From assembly GCA_023419535.1 (NCBI GenBank), contig JAEZXX010000023.1:62001-126000 (forward strand): a stretch of 64,000 bases of DNA. The letters are read 5' to 3'. How positions within the stretch are numbered: position 1 is the stretch's first letter; every line of letters begins with the position of its first letter. The stretch is from Pseudomonadota bacterium (lineage in GTDB: Bacteria; Pseudomonadota; Alphaproteobacteria; Rhizobiales; Rhizobiaceae). The position numbers were made by a program, and so were the translations under genes. The notes beneath the pieces are model-generated. The model was not told the origin of the DNA and made no database searches. It saw only the letters and a program-made list of their open reading frames with translations. Of this stretch, positions 43,870-52,986 are shown in pieces.

Positions 43870-43886
43870 ACCACTGAATTAGTAGA
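43870..43886 (-). promoter_or_regulatory. sulfur-island dyad motif, site 4
   Basis: The + strand reads ACCACTGAATTAGTAGA; toward ssuD it reads GTCTACTAATTCAGTGG, sharing GTCTAC and part of the dyad with sites 1-3. It agrees with site 1 at 10 of 17 positions, so it is the weakest member. It lies between ssuD (82 bp) and ssuA (65 bp) and could serve both. Confidence 0.35.
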
Positions 43887-43950
43887 CTTTCACTGAGACG
43901 ATCCGGCGCGTTCGCCGTAGCCTCGGGCTTCCTTCACTCGGAGTCCCCCG

Positions 43951-44910
43951 ATGTCCCGTTCCCTCGTCCTGTCCGGCCTCGCCGCCCTCCTTCTCGGCTC
44001 CGCCGCGGCGGGGGCGCAGGAACTGTCGGAAATCCGCATCGATTGGGCGACCTACAACCCGGTCTCCGTCCTTCTCAAGGACGAAGGGCTGCTGGAGGAG
44101 GAGTTCGCCGAGGACGGAATCTCGATCACCTGGGTTCAGTCGGCCGGATCGAATAAGGCGCTCGAATTCCTCAACGCGTCCTCGATCGACTTCGGCTCCA
44201 CCGCCGGTTCGGCGGCATTCCTCGCCCGCGTCAACGGCAATCCGGTCCATTCGATCTACGTCTATTCGAAGCCCGAGTGGACGGCGCTCGTCACAGGCGA
44301 GGGCTCCGACATCGACGAGGTCGCCGACCTGAAGGGCCGCACGGTCGCCGTGACGCGCGGCACCGATCCGCACATCTTCCTCGTGCGGGCCCTCGCCGAC
44401 GCGGGGTTGAGCGAGCGGGACCTGAACCTCGTGCTGCTGCAGCGCGCGGACGGGCGCACCGCGCTGCAGCGCGGCGACGTCGACGCATGGGCCGGTCTCG
44501 ACCCGCTGATGGCGGCCGCCGAGATCGAGGACGGTGCCCGCCTGTTCTTCCGCGATCCGTCTGCCAACACCTGGGGCGTCCTGAACACGCGCGAGGATTT
44601 CGCGGAGGAGCATCCCGAGATCGTCGAGCGCGTCCTCGCCGTCTACGAGGAGGCGCGCCAGCGCGCCCTGGCCGACCCCGCGGCCCTGAAGGCGCTGCTG
44701 GTGGAGGCGACCGGCCTGCCGGACGAAGTGATCTCGCGCCAGATCGAGCGGACCGACCTCACCCATTCGCGCATCGGCGACGAGCAGGCGGCGACGATTC
44801 TGGCCGCCGGCGAGGCCCTGCAGGCGGCCGGGGTCGTTCCGGCCGAACTCGACGTCGCGGCCACGGTGGACGAACTGATCGACACCCGCTTCGGCGGCGT
44901 CGGCCAGTAG
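43951..44910 (+). CDS. aliphatic sulfonate-type ABC substrate-binding protein (first system)
   Basis: A 319-residue SsuA/NrtA-fold binding protein. A Sec signal (about 1-22, ending AAAGA-QE) is followed by IRIDWATYNPVSVLLKDEGLLE, IDFGSTAGSAAFLARVNG and VADLKGRTVAVTRGTDPH. It belongs to the SsuA-like group, binding a sulfonate or similar. It is the first gene of a six-gene rightward operon of two SsuACB sets. It is clearly divergent from the second set's binding protein, so the two probably see different sulfonates. Confidence 0.84.
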   Translation: MSRSLVLSGLAALLLGSAAAGAQELSEIRIDWATYNPVSVLLKDEGLLEEEFAEDGISITWVQSAGSNKALEFLNASSIDFGSTAGSAAFLARVNGNPVHSIYVYSKPEWTALVTGEGSDIDEVADLKGRTVAVTRGTDPHIFLVRALADAGLSERDLNLVLLQRADGRTALQRGDVDAWAGLDPLMAAAEIEDGARLFFRDPSANTWGVLNTREDFAEEHPEIVERVLAVYEEARQRALADPAALKALLVEATGLPDEVISRQIERTDLTHSRIGDEQAATILAAGEALQAAGVVPAELDVAATVDELIDTRFGGVGQ

Positions 44911-44919
44911 AGCGGCGAG

Positions 44920-45759
44920 ATGAGCGCGATCGTCTCCCAGCCCGACGGCGTTCCGGACGTCGCGCCTCGGGCTTCGGGGCCGCGGACGGAGCGCATCCTT
45001 CCGCGGTTCCTGATCGGATTCCTCATCCCGGTCGGCCTCGCGCTCGCCTGGGAGGCGGCGGTGGCACTCGGGCTGTCGAACGGCCGCCTGCTGCCCCCGC
45101 CCTCGCGCATCCTCGACGAACTCGCCACGCTGGCCGGTTCGGGCGCCCTTCTCGAGCATGTCGCCATCACCGCGTGGCGGGTCGCAGCCGGGTTCGCGTT
45201 CGGCTCGGTGGCGGGAATCGCGCTCGGTGCGCTGACAGGCTCCTCGCGGCTCGCCCGCGATCTCCTCGACCCCGCCTTCCAGGCCCTGCGCTCCATTCCC
45301 TCGATCGCCTGGGTGCCGCTCTTCATCCTGTGGCTCGGGATCTTCGAAGCCTCGAAGGTGACGCTGATCGCGGTCGGCGTCTTCTTCCCGGTCTATCTGG
45401 GGGTCAGCGCATCGCTTCTGTCCGTCGACCGCAAGATCGTCGAGGTCGGGCACATCTTCCGCCTGTCCGCGACCGCGACGGTCCGGCGCATCCTTCTGCC
45501 CTCCATCCTCCCGAGCGTCGTCGTCTCGCTGCGCACCGGCCTCGGGCTCGGCTGGATGTTCGTCGTCGCGGCCGAGTTCATGGGCGCCTCGGCAGGGCTC
45601 GGATACCTTCTCGTCGACGGCCAGCAGTTGGGCAAGCCGACGCAGATCGTCGCCTCGATCCTCGTCTTCGCCATCCTCGGCAAGGCCAGCGACGCCGCCC
45701 TCGCCGCTGCGTCGCGGCCTTTCCTGCGCTGGCAGGACAGTCACGCGGGAGCGCGCTGA
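44920..45759 (+). CDS. sulfonate ABC transporter permease (SsuC-like, first system)
   Basis: A 279-residue SsuC/TauC-type permease with about six hydrophobic segments. It carries LRSIPSIAWVPLFILWLGIFEASK and LGLGWMFVVAAEFMGASAGLGYL. The N-terminal 25 residues are hydrophilic. ATG 44920 follows GCGGCGAG, 9 bp after the binding-protein stop; the stop is directly followed by the ATPase ATG. Confidence 0.87.
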   Translation: MSAIVSQPDGVPDVAPRASGPRTERILPRFLIGFLIPVGLALAWEAAVALGLSNGRLLPPPSRILDELATLAGSGALLEHVAITAWRVAAGFAFGSVAGIALGALTGSSRLARDLLDPAFQALRSIPSIAWVPLFILWLGIFEASKVTLIAVGVFFPVYLGVSASLLSVDRKIVEVGHIFRLSATATVRRILLPSILPSVVVSLRTGLGLGWMFVVAAEFMGASAGLGYLLVDGQQLGKPTQIVASILVFAILGKASDAALAAASRPFLRWQDSHAGAR

Positions 45760-45760
45760 G

Positions 45761-46516
45761 ATGCTGCGGATCGAGGATGTCGGCAAGACCTACCCGAACG
45801 GGACCGTCGCCCTATCCGGTCTTCGGCTGAACGTCGGGCAGGCCGAGATCGTCGCGGTCGTCGGAGGCTCGGGCTGCGGCAAGTCCACGCTGATGCGGAT
45901 CGTCGCTGGGCTCGACCTCCCGACGAAGGGCCGCGTTCGTCTCGGCGAGCGGACGATCACCGAGCCGGCGGAGCAGATCGGCCTCATCTTCCAGGAACCG
46001 CGGCTCCTTCCCTGGCTCACCGTCGGCGACAACGTCGCCTTCGCGATCCGCCACCTGCCGGCGACCGAGCGCCGGGCCCGGGTGGAGCGTCTTCTCGCCG
46101 ACGTGCACCTCCCCGGCCATGCCGGGCGCTGGCCGAAGGAGCTTTCGGGCGGGCAGGCCCAGCGCGTCGCGATCGCACGGGCGCTCGCGCCCGAGCCGGA
46201 CATCCTGCTTCTCGACGAGCCCTTCTCGGCCCTCGACGCCTTCACCCGCGCCGAGCTCCAGGACCATCTCGTCGAGCTCTGGCGCCTGCATCGGCGCACC
46301 TTCGTCCTCGTCACCCACGACATCGAGGAAGCCGTCGCGCTCGCCGACCGGGTCGTGGTGATGCGCCCGCACCCCGGCCGCGTGGCCGCCGAGCTGGCTC
46401 TCGACCTGCCCCGCCCGCGCGACCGCCTGTCCGACGACTTCGCACGCTGCGTCCGCGACGTGCGCCTGGCGCTCGGCGAAACCATCAACCCTCCAGGCCG
46501 CCCCGGCCCGAACTGA
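45761..46516 (+). CDS. sulfonate ABC transporter ATPase (SsuB-like, first system)
   Basis: A 251-residue SsuB/TauB-type ATPase with Walker A GGSGCGKST, the subgroup motif IFQEPRLLPWLTVGDNV, signature LSGGQAQRVAIARAL and Walker B ILLLDEPFSALDAFTR, then H-loop THDIEEAVALADR. It energises the first SsuC-like permease. It begins two bases after the permease stop and ends 28 bp before the next binding-protein gene. Confidence 0.88.
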   Translation: MLRIEDVGKTYPNGTVALSGLRLNVGQAEIVAVVGGSGCGKSTLMRIVAGLDLPTKGRVRLGERTITEPAEQIGLIFQEPRLLPWLTVGDNVAFAIRHLPATERRARVERLLADVHLPGHAGRWPKELSGGQAQRVAIARALAPEPDILLLDEPFSALDAFTRAELQDHLVELWRLHRRTFVLVTHDIEEAVALADRVVVMRPHPGRVAAELALDLPRPRDRLSDDFARCVRDVRLALGETINPPGRPGPN

Positions 46517-46544
46517 CCGGCGCCGCATACAAGGATCCGCTGCC

Positions 46545-47498
46545 ATGACAACCTTTACCCGACGCGTCATCCTTGTGATGTCCGCCGTCACGCTCGCCTT
46601 CCCGATCCTCGGCGGCGCTGCCCTCGCGCAGGAGAACACGCTTCGGATCGGCTACCAGAAATACGGCACCCTCGTTCTCCTGAAGGGACGCGGCATTCTG
46701 GAGGAGAAGCTGGAAGCGATCGGCTACGATGTCGAATGGACGGAGTTTCCGGGCGGCCCCCAGCTCCTCGAGGCGCTGAACGTCGGGGCGATCGACTTCG
46801 GCTCCACCGGTGAGGCGCCCCCCATCTTCGCCCAGGCCGCCGGAGCCCCGCTCGTCTACGTCGCGCACGAGCCGCCCGCCCCGCGGGGCGAGTCGATCCT
46901 CGTGCCCGCCGACAGCGAGATCCAGTCGGTCGCCGACCTCAAGGGCAAGACCGTGGCCCTGAACCGCGGCTCCAACGTCCACTACCTCCTCGTGAAGGCG
47001 CTGGAGGACGCTGGGCTCCAGTACGGCGACGTCGAGACGCGCTTCCTGCCGCCGGCCGACGGTCGCGCGGCCTTCGAGAGCGGAGCGGTCGACGCCTGGG
47101 CGATCTGGGATCCGTTCCAGGCGGCGGCGGAGGTCGCCGTGGAGGCCCGGGAGCTGCGCAACGGCGAGGGCATCGTCTCGAACCATCAGTTCTACCTCGG
47201 CGCACGCCCCTTCGTGGAGGCGCACGGCGACGCGATCGAGGTTCTGATCGAAGCCATCGGCGAGGTCGACGACTGGACGAAGGCGAACACGCAGGCGGCT
47301 GCCGAAGAGCTGGCGCCGAGCGTCGGGATCCCGGCCGACATCCTCACTGTGGCGCTGGAACGCCAGTCCTACGGCATCACGAACATCGGCGAGGACGTGG
47401 TCGCCGAACAGCAGCGGATCGCGGACACCTTCCACGCGCTCGGCCTCATCCCGGCGCCCATCACCATCGCCGACGCGGTCTGGCAGCCCGGGTCGTGA
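46545..47498 (+). CDS. ssuA: aliphatic sulfonate-binding protein SsuA (second system)
   Basis: A 317-residue SsuA-type binding protein. A Sec signal of about 28 residues ends AALA-QE. The body shows LRIGYQKYGTLVLLKGRGILEEKL, EFPGGPQLLEALNVGAIDFGSTGEAPP and SNVHYLLVKALEDAGL, closely matching canonical SsuA. It binds alkanesulfonates for the following SsuCB. Likely co-transcribed with the first set across a 28-bp gap containing a purine-rich ribosome site. Confidence 0.88.
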   Translation: MTTFTRRVILVMSAVTLAFPILGGAALAQENTLRIGYQKYGTLVLLKGRGILEEKLEAIGYDVEWTEFPGGPQLLEALNVGAIDFGSTGEAPPIFAQAAGAPLVYVAHEPPAPRGESILVPADSEIQSVADLKGKTVALNRGSNVHYLLVKALEDAGLQYGDVETRFLPPADGRAAFESGAVDAWAIWDPFQAAAEVAVEARELRNGEGIVSNHQFYLGARPFVEAHGDAIEVLIEAIGEVDDWTKANTQAAAEELAPSVGIPADILTVALERQSYGITNIGEDVVAEQQRIADTFHALGLIPAPITIADAVWQPGS

Positions 47499-48331
47499 CC
47501 GCGCAGGCGCTCGACGAGGCGGCCGCACCCGCGCGCGGCCGGTCCTTCGACCTCCGGCGGATCGGGGCGGCGCTCGCGCCCTGGGCTCTGCCGCTCGCGA
47601 TCCTCGTCCTTTGGGAAATCGCGGCACGCACGGGCCTCGTCAACGCGCGCCTCCTCCCGGCCCCGTCCGCGGTCGCCCTCGCCTTCTGGCGCTCGACGCT
47701 CGACGGATCGCTTCTGCAGCATACGCTCGCCTCCACGCAGCGCGCGGCGATCGGCCTCCTCATCGGCGGCGGTCTCGGCTTCTCTGCCGGTCTCCTGACG
47801 GGGCTCTGGCGCCCGGCCGAGACGGCGCTCGACACCACGATCCAGATGGTGCGCAACGTCCCTCATCTCGCCCTCATCCCGCTCGTGATCCTCTGGTTCG
47901 GCATCGACGAGCCCGCCAAGATCTTCCTCGTCTCGATCGGCGTCTTCTTTCCGATCTACATCAACACCTTCCACGGCGTGCGGACGGTGGACCCCCAGCT
48001 GGTGGAGATGGCGAAGGTCTACGGACTCGACCGTCGAGCGCTTCTGTCGCGCATCATCCTGCCGGGCGCGCTGCCGTCGATCCTCGTCGGGCTGCGCTAC
48101 GCGCTCGGCTTCATGTGGCTGACGCTCATCGTCGCCGAGACCATCTCGGCCGCCGAGGGGCTCGGCTACATGACGATGAACGCGCGCGAATTCCTCCAGA
48201 CCGACACCGTGATCCTCGGCATTCTCGTCTACGCGCTCCTCGGCAAGGTAGCGGACGCCGCCACCCGCTCGATCGAGCGCCGCGTCCTTCAATGGCACCC
48301 GGCCTATCAGGTCCCGGAGAATCCGCGATGA
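47495..48331 (+). CDS. ssuC: aliphatic sulfonate ABC transporter permease SsuC (second system)
   Basis: A 278-residue SsuC permease: RNVPHLALIPLVILWFGIDEPAK, an EAA-like loop around MAKVYGLDRRALLSRIILPGALP, and TISAAEGLGYMTMNAREFLQTD. The GTG start at 47495 overlaps the ssuA stop by four bases, and the stop overlaps ssuB by four bases, so the three are probably coupled. Confidence 0.9.
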   Translation: MTAQALDEAAAPARGRSFDLRRIGAALAPWALPLAILVLWEIAARTGLVNARLLPAPSAVALAFWRSTLDGSLLQHTLASTQRAAIGLLIGGGLGFSAGLLTGLWRPAETALDTTIQMVRNVPHLALIPLVILWFGIDEPAKIFLVSIGVFFPIYINTFHGVRTVDPQLVEMAKVYGLDRRALLSRIILPGALPSILVGLRYALGFMWLTLIVAETISAAEGLGYMTMNAREFLQTDTVILGILVYALLGKVADAATRSIERRVLQWHPAYQVPENPR

Positions 48332-49080
48332 GCCCCGCGACACTGCAGCGCCCCGGCGTGAACAGGGCGCCGGGCGGCCTGCCGCTCGGCTTGCGTTCCG
48401 TCGCCAAGAGCTTCGGCGGGACCAACGTCCTGCGACATCTGAACCTCGACGTTCCGGCGGGGCAGTTCCTCGCGATCGTCGGGCGTTCGGGCGGCGGCAA
48501 GTCGACCTTGATGCGCCTCCTCGCCGGGCTCGACGCACCGACGGGGGGACGCGTCCTCGTGGGGGACGCGCCCGTCGCGGGTCTGAACCCCGCCGTTCGG
48601 CTGCTCTTCCAGGACGCCCGCCTGGTCCCGTGGCAACGCGTGCGGGAGAATGTCGGGATCGCGAGAGGGCCGGACTGGGCTCGGAAGGCGGAGGTCGCGC
48701 TGCGGGACGTCGGGCTCGAGGGTCGCGGCGGCGACTGGCCGTCGGTCCTGTCGGGCGGCCAACGCCAACGCGTCGCCCTCGCCCGAGCGCTGGTCAGCGA
48801 GCCCGAGGTTCTCCTCCTCGACGAGCCGTTCGGCGCCCTCGACGCCCTGACGCGCATCGAGATGCATGGGCTCCTCGAAGGGCTCTGGCTGGCGCGCGGT
48901 TTCACCACCGTCCTGATCACGCACGACGTGGCCGAGGCGGTCGCCCTCGCGGACCGGGTGATCGTGCTGAAGGACGGTCATGTCGCACTCGACGAGGCGG
49001 TGACCGCGGACCGTCCGCGCCGCGAACTCTCCGACCCGCGGCTGGCGGAGCTCTCGGCCCGCATCCTCGCCGATGTTTGA
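48328..49080 (+). CDS. ssuB: aliphatic sulfonate ABC transporter ATPase SsuB (second system)
   Basis: A 250-residue SsuB with Walker A GRSGGGKST, LFQDARLVPWQRVRENVGI, signature LSGGQRQRVALARAL and Walker B LLLDEPFGALDALTRIEMH. It ends with an acidic tail SARILADV. ATG 48328 overlaps the ssuC stop. It closes the six-gene operon and meets the siderophore ATPase gene tail to tail across 72 bp, where GAACCG (49122-49127) and CGGTTC (49147-49152) could form a bulged terminator stem. Confidence 0.9.
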   Translation: MSPATLQRPGVNRAPGGLPLGLRSVAKSFGGTNVLRHLNLDVPAGQFLAIVGRSGGGKSTLMRLLAGLDAPTGGRVLVGDAPVAGLNPAVRLLFQDARLVPWQRVRENVGIARGPDWARKAEVALRDVGLEGRGGDWPSVLSGGQRQRVALARALVSEPEVLLLDEPFGALDALTRIEMHGLLEGLWLARGFTTVLITHDVAEAVALADRVIVLKDGHVALDEAVTADRPRRELSDPRLAELSARILADV

Positions 49081-49152
49081 GAATCCGACCGCGGGGCCGC
49101 CGCTGGACACGTTCGGGCGCCGAACCGCGCGCGGCCTCGAGCGGCCCGGTTC

Positions 49153-49944
49153 TCAGCCGTCGCTCAGGGCGTCGCCGCGATCCGGCTGTTCGTAGAAGAG
49201 GCAGATGCGCCGTCCGTCGATCTGTCGAACGTCGATCTCCATGTCGTAGATCTCGCGCAGGACGTCCGCGCGGATGATCTCGTCCGGACATCCCTGACGG
49301 CAGACCCGACCCTCACGCATCGCCACGATGTGGTCGGAGTGCCAGGAGGCGAAATTGATGTCGTGGAGGACGATCACCACCGTCTTGCCGAGATCGCGGG
49401 CCGCCTGCCGCCACAGCCGCATCATCGAGGCGGCGTGCTTCATGTCGAGATTGTTCAGGGGCTCGTCGAGAAGGACGTAGTCGGTGTCCTGGCACAGCAC
49501 CATGGCGACGAAGGCCCGCTGACGCTGGCCGCCGGACAGTTCGTCGAGGAAGCGGTCGGACAAGTCGCTCAGCCCCAGATAGGCGAGCGCGCGGGCGACG
49601 TGGACGGCGTCGTCCTGTGTCGGGCGGCCGCGCGAATAGGGGTAGCGCCCGAAGGTGACGAGGTCCGCGACCGTCAGACGCGCCGTCATGTGATTGTCCT
49701 GTCGGAGAACTGCCAAGCGACGCGCCAGGACGTCGCTCGGCGTCGTCACGACGTCGAGCCCGTCCACCGCGATGGTTCCGGCGTCGATGCCGACCAGACG
49801 CGCCATCATCGACAGCAGCGTCGACTTGCCCGCCCCGTTCGGTCCGATGATCGAGGTGATGCCGCCCCTCGGCAGAGCGAGCGTCACCTCGTCCACGACC
49901 AAAGCGTGCCCGTAGCGCTTCGAGACGCCTTTGACTTCGATCAA
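49153..49944 (-). CDS. ferric-siderophore ABC transporter ATPase (FepC/YclP type)
   Basis: A 263-residue FecE/FepC-family ATPase: Walker A GPNGAGKST, VLRQDNHMTARLTVADLVTFGRYPYS (Q-loop region of iron-chelate ATPases), signature LSGGQRQRAFVAMVL, Walker B YVLLDEPLNNLDMKH. It powers the two FecCD-type permeases upstream. The start is a TTG at 49944 overlapping the permease stop (TTGA), consistent with coupling; no ATG or GTG in frame fits better. It is the last gene of a leftward four-gene operon. Confidence 0.87.
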   Translation of the reverse strand: MIEVKGVSKRYGHALVVDEVTLALPRGGITSIIGPNGAGKSTLLSMMARLVGIDAGTIAVDGLDVVTTPSDVLARRLAVLRQDNHMTARLTVADLVTFGRYPYSRGRPTQDDAVHVARALAYLGLSDLSDRFLDELSGGQRQRAFVAMVLCQDTDYVLLDEPLNNLDMKHAASMMRLWRQAARDLGKTVVIVLHDINFASWHSDHIVAMREGRVCRQGCPDEIIRADVLREIYDMEIDVRQIDGRRICLFYEQPDRGDALSDG

Positions 49945-50924
49945 CGGGCCGCTCCGCGCACGATGAGGAGGATGAAGACGAGGCCGCCGAGGAACTCCAC
50001 GATGATGGAGAGGGCGGTGTCGAAGGCGAAGATCCGTTCCAGCGCCGTCTGCCCGCCGACCAGCGCCACCACCCCCAGAAGCACGGAGGCGGGCAGGACG
50101 TACCGGTGCAGGCTCTGCCCCAGCAGCGCGCGAGCCAGACTTGCCACGAGGAGGCCGAAGAAGGTGATCGGTCCGACGAGAGCGGTGGAGACGGCGACGA
50201 GGATCGCGACGCTCGTCAGAATCGTCATCACGGTCCGCGGATAGTCGACCCCGAGGCTGATCGCCTGTGCCCGGCCGAGGGTCAGGACGTCGAAGCTGTG
50301 GGCGATGCGCGCGAGCACGAGCGTGACCGCGGCGCAGAGCGCGAGGGAAATCCACAACAGCGTCGTGTCGACGTTCTGGAAGCTGGCGAAGAGCGAATCC
50401 TGCAGGACCTGAAAGGCGTTCGGATCGAGGACGCGCTGCATGAAGGTGGCGAGCGAGCGGAAGAAGATGCCGAAGACGATGCCGACGAGGATCAGAAGGT
50501 GGAGGCTGCGCTCCTCCCCGAGGAACAGCCAGCGGAACAGGACCCAGGCGAAGCCGGCCATCAGCACCACTTCGCCGAGGAAGCGGGTGTAGGGGTCGGC
50601 CAGCGCCAGCACATGGGCTCCGAGGAAGAAGACGACGGCGGTCTGCACGAGCACGTAGAGCGCATCGAAGCCCATGATCGAGGGCGTCAGGATTCGGTTG
50701 TTCGTGACCGTCTGGAAGAGAACGGTCGAGACGGCGATCGCGTACGCCACGAGGACGAGGGCCAGGAGCCGACGACCTCTGAAGGGTATCACGAAGCTCC
50801 ACGGGCCCCGCGCCCCGAGAACCATGAAGGCCGCGATCGAGAGGAGCGCCAGAACGCAAAGGACCGCGATCACGATCGCCGGGCGGCTCCAGCCTTTCGC
50901 AGGGAAGAAGGCGAGCACGGACAT
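49941..50924 (-). CDS. ferric-siderophore ABC transporter permease (FecCD family)
   Basis: A 327-residue FecCD permease with about nine hydrophobic segments. It shows ILTPSIMGFDALYVLVQTAVVFFLG, ARIAHSFDVLTLGRAQAISLGVDY (the ATPase-contacting loop) and VGPITFFGLLVASLARALLG, as in YclO/VctG/FatC. ATG 50924 lies 4 bp after the partner permease stop. It imports an iron chelate across the inner membrane. Confidence 0.88.
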   Translation of the reverse strand: MSVLAFFPAKGWSRPAIVIAVLCVLALLSIAAFMVLGARGPWSFVIPFRGRRLLALVLVAYAIAVSTVLFQTVTNNRILTPSIMGFDALYVLVQTAVVFFLGAHVLALADPYTRFLGEVVLMAGFAWVLFRWLFLGEERSLHLLILVGIVFGIFFRSLATFMQRVLDPNAFQVLQDSLFASFQNVDTTLLWISLALCAAVTLVLARIAHSFDVLTLGRAQAISLGVDYPRTVMTILTSVAILVAVSTALVGPITFFGLLVASLARALLGQSLHRYVLPASVLLGVVALVGGQTALERIFAFDTALSIIVEFLGGLVFILLIVRGAAR

Positions 50925-50928
50925 GCGA

Positions 50929-51933
50929 TCAGGTCCGGCGCCCCTGCTGGCGCAGCAGGAGATAGAGGAACATCGCCGAGCCGACGACGCCGACGACGAC
51001 GCCGATCGGAATTTCGTAGGGGTACCGGGCGAGGCGCCCGACGATGTCGCAGGCCAGGACGAAGAACGCTCCGAGCGCCGCCACCCACGGCACGGTGACG
51101 CGCATGTTGTCGCCCACCATCAGCGAGACGACGTTCGGGACGATGAGGCCGAGGAACGGGATGGACCCGACCGAGACGAGCGTGACGGAGGCGATGACCG
51201 ACACGAGTACGAGGCCGAGCGTCATGACCGCTTGATGGTTCAGACCGAGATTGGTGGTGAACTCCCGGCCCATACCGGCCACGGTGAAACGATCCGCGGC
51301 GATGTAGGCCAGGACGGTCGCCGCGAAACCGAGCCAGAGGAGTTCGTAGCGGCCCCGCAGGACGCCGGAGAAATCCCCGATGGTCCAGGCCAGCACCGAG
51401 GGCAGAAGATCGAAGCGGTAGGCGAAGAAGGTGGTGACGGCTCCGATGATGCCGCCCAGCATGATGCCGACGAGCGGCACCAGCATCGCGTCGCGCAAGG
51501 GCACGAAGCGCAGGATCCGCAGGAAGAGCGCGGTCCCCGCCATCGCGAACGCCGCCGAGACGAGCATCTTGGCCATCAACGGCCAGCCCGGTGCGACGAT
51601 CGTGACCGCCAGGAAACCGAGCGAGGCAGCCTCGGTCGTGCCCGCGGTGGACGGCTCCACGAAGCGGTTGCGCACGATGATCTGCATGACGAGCCCGGCG
51701 ATGGCGAGCGCGGAGCCCGCCAGCAGGATCGCCAGCGTGCGCGGGATGCGGCTGACGAGGAGGACCTGCATCGCCCGCGCCTCGGCCCCCTCGCCGAAGA
51801 GCGAGGCCAGCGTGACGTCGGAGATGCCGACGAAGAGGCTGGCGACGGCGAGCACGGCCGTCGCCGCGAGGACGGCGCACAGGAGCCATGGTCCGGCGCG
51901 GGCCCGCATGTCCTGCGTCTGCGTCAGCAGCAT
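50929..51933 (-). CDS. ferric-siderophore ABC transporter permease (FecCD family)
   Basis: A 334-residue FecCD permease: LLVSRIPRTLAILLAGSALAIAGLVMQ, NRFVEPSTAGTTEAASLGFLAV and GSIPFLGLIVPNVVSLMVGDNMR, standard signatures including the helix-5 region. It pairs with the adjacent FecCD protein as a heterodimer. It starts 15 bp after the binding-protein stop. Confidence 0.88.
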   Translation of the reverse strand: MLLTQTQDMRARAGPWLLCAVLAATAVLAVASLFVGISDVTLASLFGEGAEARAMQVLLVSRIPRTLAILLAGSALAIAGLVMQIIVRNRFVEPSTAGTTEAASLGFLAVTIVAPGWPLMAKMLVSAAFAMAGTALFLRILRFVPLRDAMLVPLVGIMLGGIIGAVTTFFAYRFDLLPSVLAWTIGDFSGVLRGRYELLWLGFAATVLAYIAADRFTVAGMGREFTTNLGLNHQAVMTLGLVLVSVIASVTLVSVGSIPFLGLIVPNVVSLMVGDNMRVTVPWVAALGAFFVLACDIVGRLARYPYEIPIGVVVGVVGSAMFLYLLLRQQGRRT

Positions 51934-51948
51934 CGTTCCCGCAGCCGG

Positions 51949-52863
51949 TCAGGAGGCCCGATCGTAGCCTTCGATCACCTGGTCGAGCAGGAGCATCAGC
52001 CCCCCGTAGCTGTGCATGGTGACATAGGCGGCGGCCGGGTCCAGATAGACGATCCGGTCGTTCTGCCAGAAGCCGGTCCCGTGGATCAGTTCGTTGTCGA
52101 GCAGGGCACGGGCCGCTCCCTCCCCGCCCACGCCGGCGTCCCGGTCGACCACGAAGAGCCAGTCGGGATTGGTCTCGAGCAGATACTCGAAGGAGATCGC
52201 GTCGCCGCCATGGTCGCGGTCGTCGACGTCGTCGAAGACCGAAGGCACCCCGAGGGCGTCGTAGATCCAGGCGACACGCGAGCCGGGGCCGTAGACCCCT
52301 AGATTGCCGGCATTGGTGACGACCACGAGGCCGGTGCCCTTGCCCGCGGCGGCCGCGCGCGCTTCGTCGACCTTCGCGTCGAGGGCCGCGACGAGCTCGG
52401 CGGCGCGCTCCTCGCGGTCGAAGATGTTCCCGAGCGTCGCGAGATTCGCCTTCACGCCCTCGATCAAATTCTCATTGTCGACCGAGAGGTCGATGGTCGG
52501 AACGATGCCGGCGAGCGTCGGATAGGCGGTGCGCGAACGCGAGGCGACGATCACGAGATCGGGCTGCGCGGCGGCGATGCCTTCGATGTCGGGCTCCTGA
52601 AGCGAGCCGATCGTCTGGACGCCTTCGGGGAGCCTGTCCCTCAGATAGGGCGGCGTGGCCGACGACGGCACGCCGGCGACGTCGACGCCGAGGGCCTGCA
52701 GATTGTCGAAGGCGGCCCAGTCGGCGACCATCACCGTCTCCGGAACCGCCTCGACCGTCGTCGTCCCCTGCGGGTGCTCGACCTCAACGGGCTGTGCGAG
52801 CGCCGTCGTGCTGGCCGCGAGCATGGCGGCGAAGGCGATGCGGCAAAGGGGCGAGAGAGCCAT
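51949..52863 (-). CDS. ferric-siderophore periplasmic binding protein (FatB/YclQ type)
   Basis: A 304-residue iron-chelate binding protein. A Sec signal (about 1-23, ending TTALA-QP) has no lipobox. The body has VEHPQGTTTVEAVPETVMVADW, PDIEGIAAAQPDLVIVASRS and a C-terminal WQNDRIVYLDPAAAYVTMHSYGG. It resembles YclQ/FatB/CeuE proteins, which bind catecholate or mixed-ligand siderophores. ATG 52863 heads the leftward operon and faces the DUF2218 gene across 123 bp. Confidence 0.86.
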   Translation of the reverse strand: MALSPLCRIAFAAMLAASTTALAQPVEVEHPQGTTTVEAVPETVMVADWAAFDNLQALGVDVAGVPSSATPPYLRDRLPEGVQTIGSLQEPDIEGIAAAQPDLVIVASRSRTAYPTLAGIVPTIDLSVDNENLIEGVKANLATLGNIFDREERAAELVAALDAKVDEARAAAAGKGTGLVVVTNAGNLGVYGPGSRVAWIYDALGVPSVFDDVDDRDHGGDAISFEYLLETNPDWLFVVDRDAGVGGEGAARALLDNELIHGTGFWQNDRIVYLDPAAAYVTMHSYGGLMLLLDQVIEGYDRAS

Positions 52864-52986
52864 GGCGTCGTTCCGTCCTGATGGGTTCCGGGCCTTGAAC
52901 AAGACTTGACTCCGATTGTCCAGTTTACGAGGGATGGCTCGAAGCGTTCGTGCCGCCGGGGCGCCGGGCGCCTCGGAGACCCTGCG

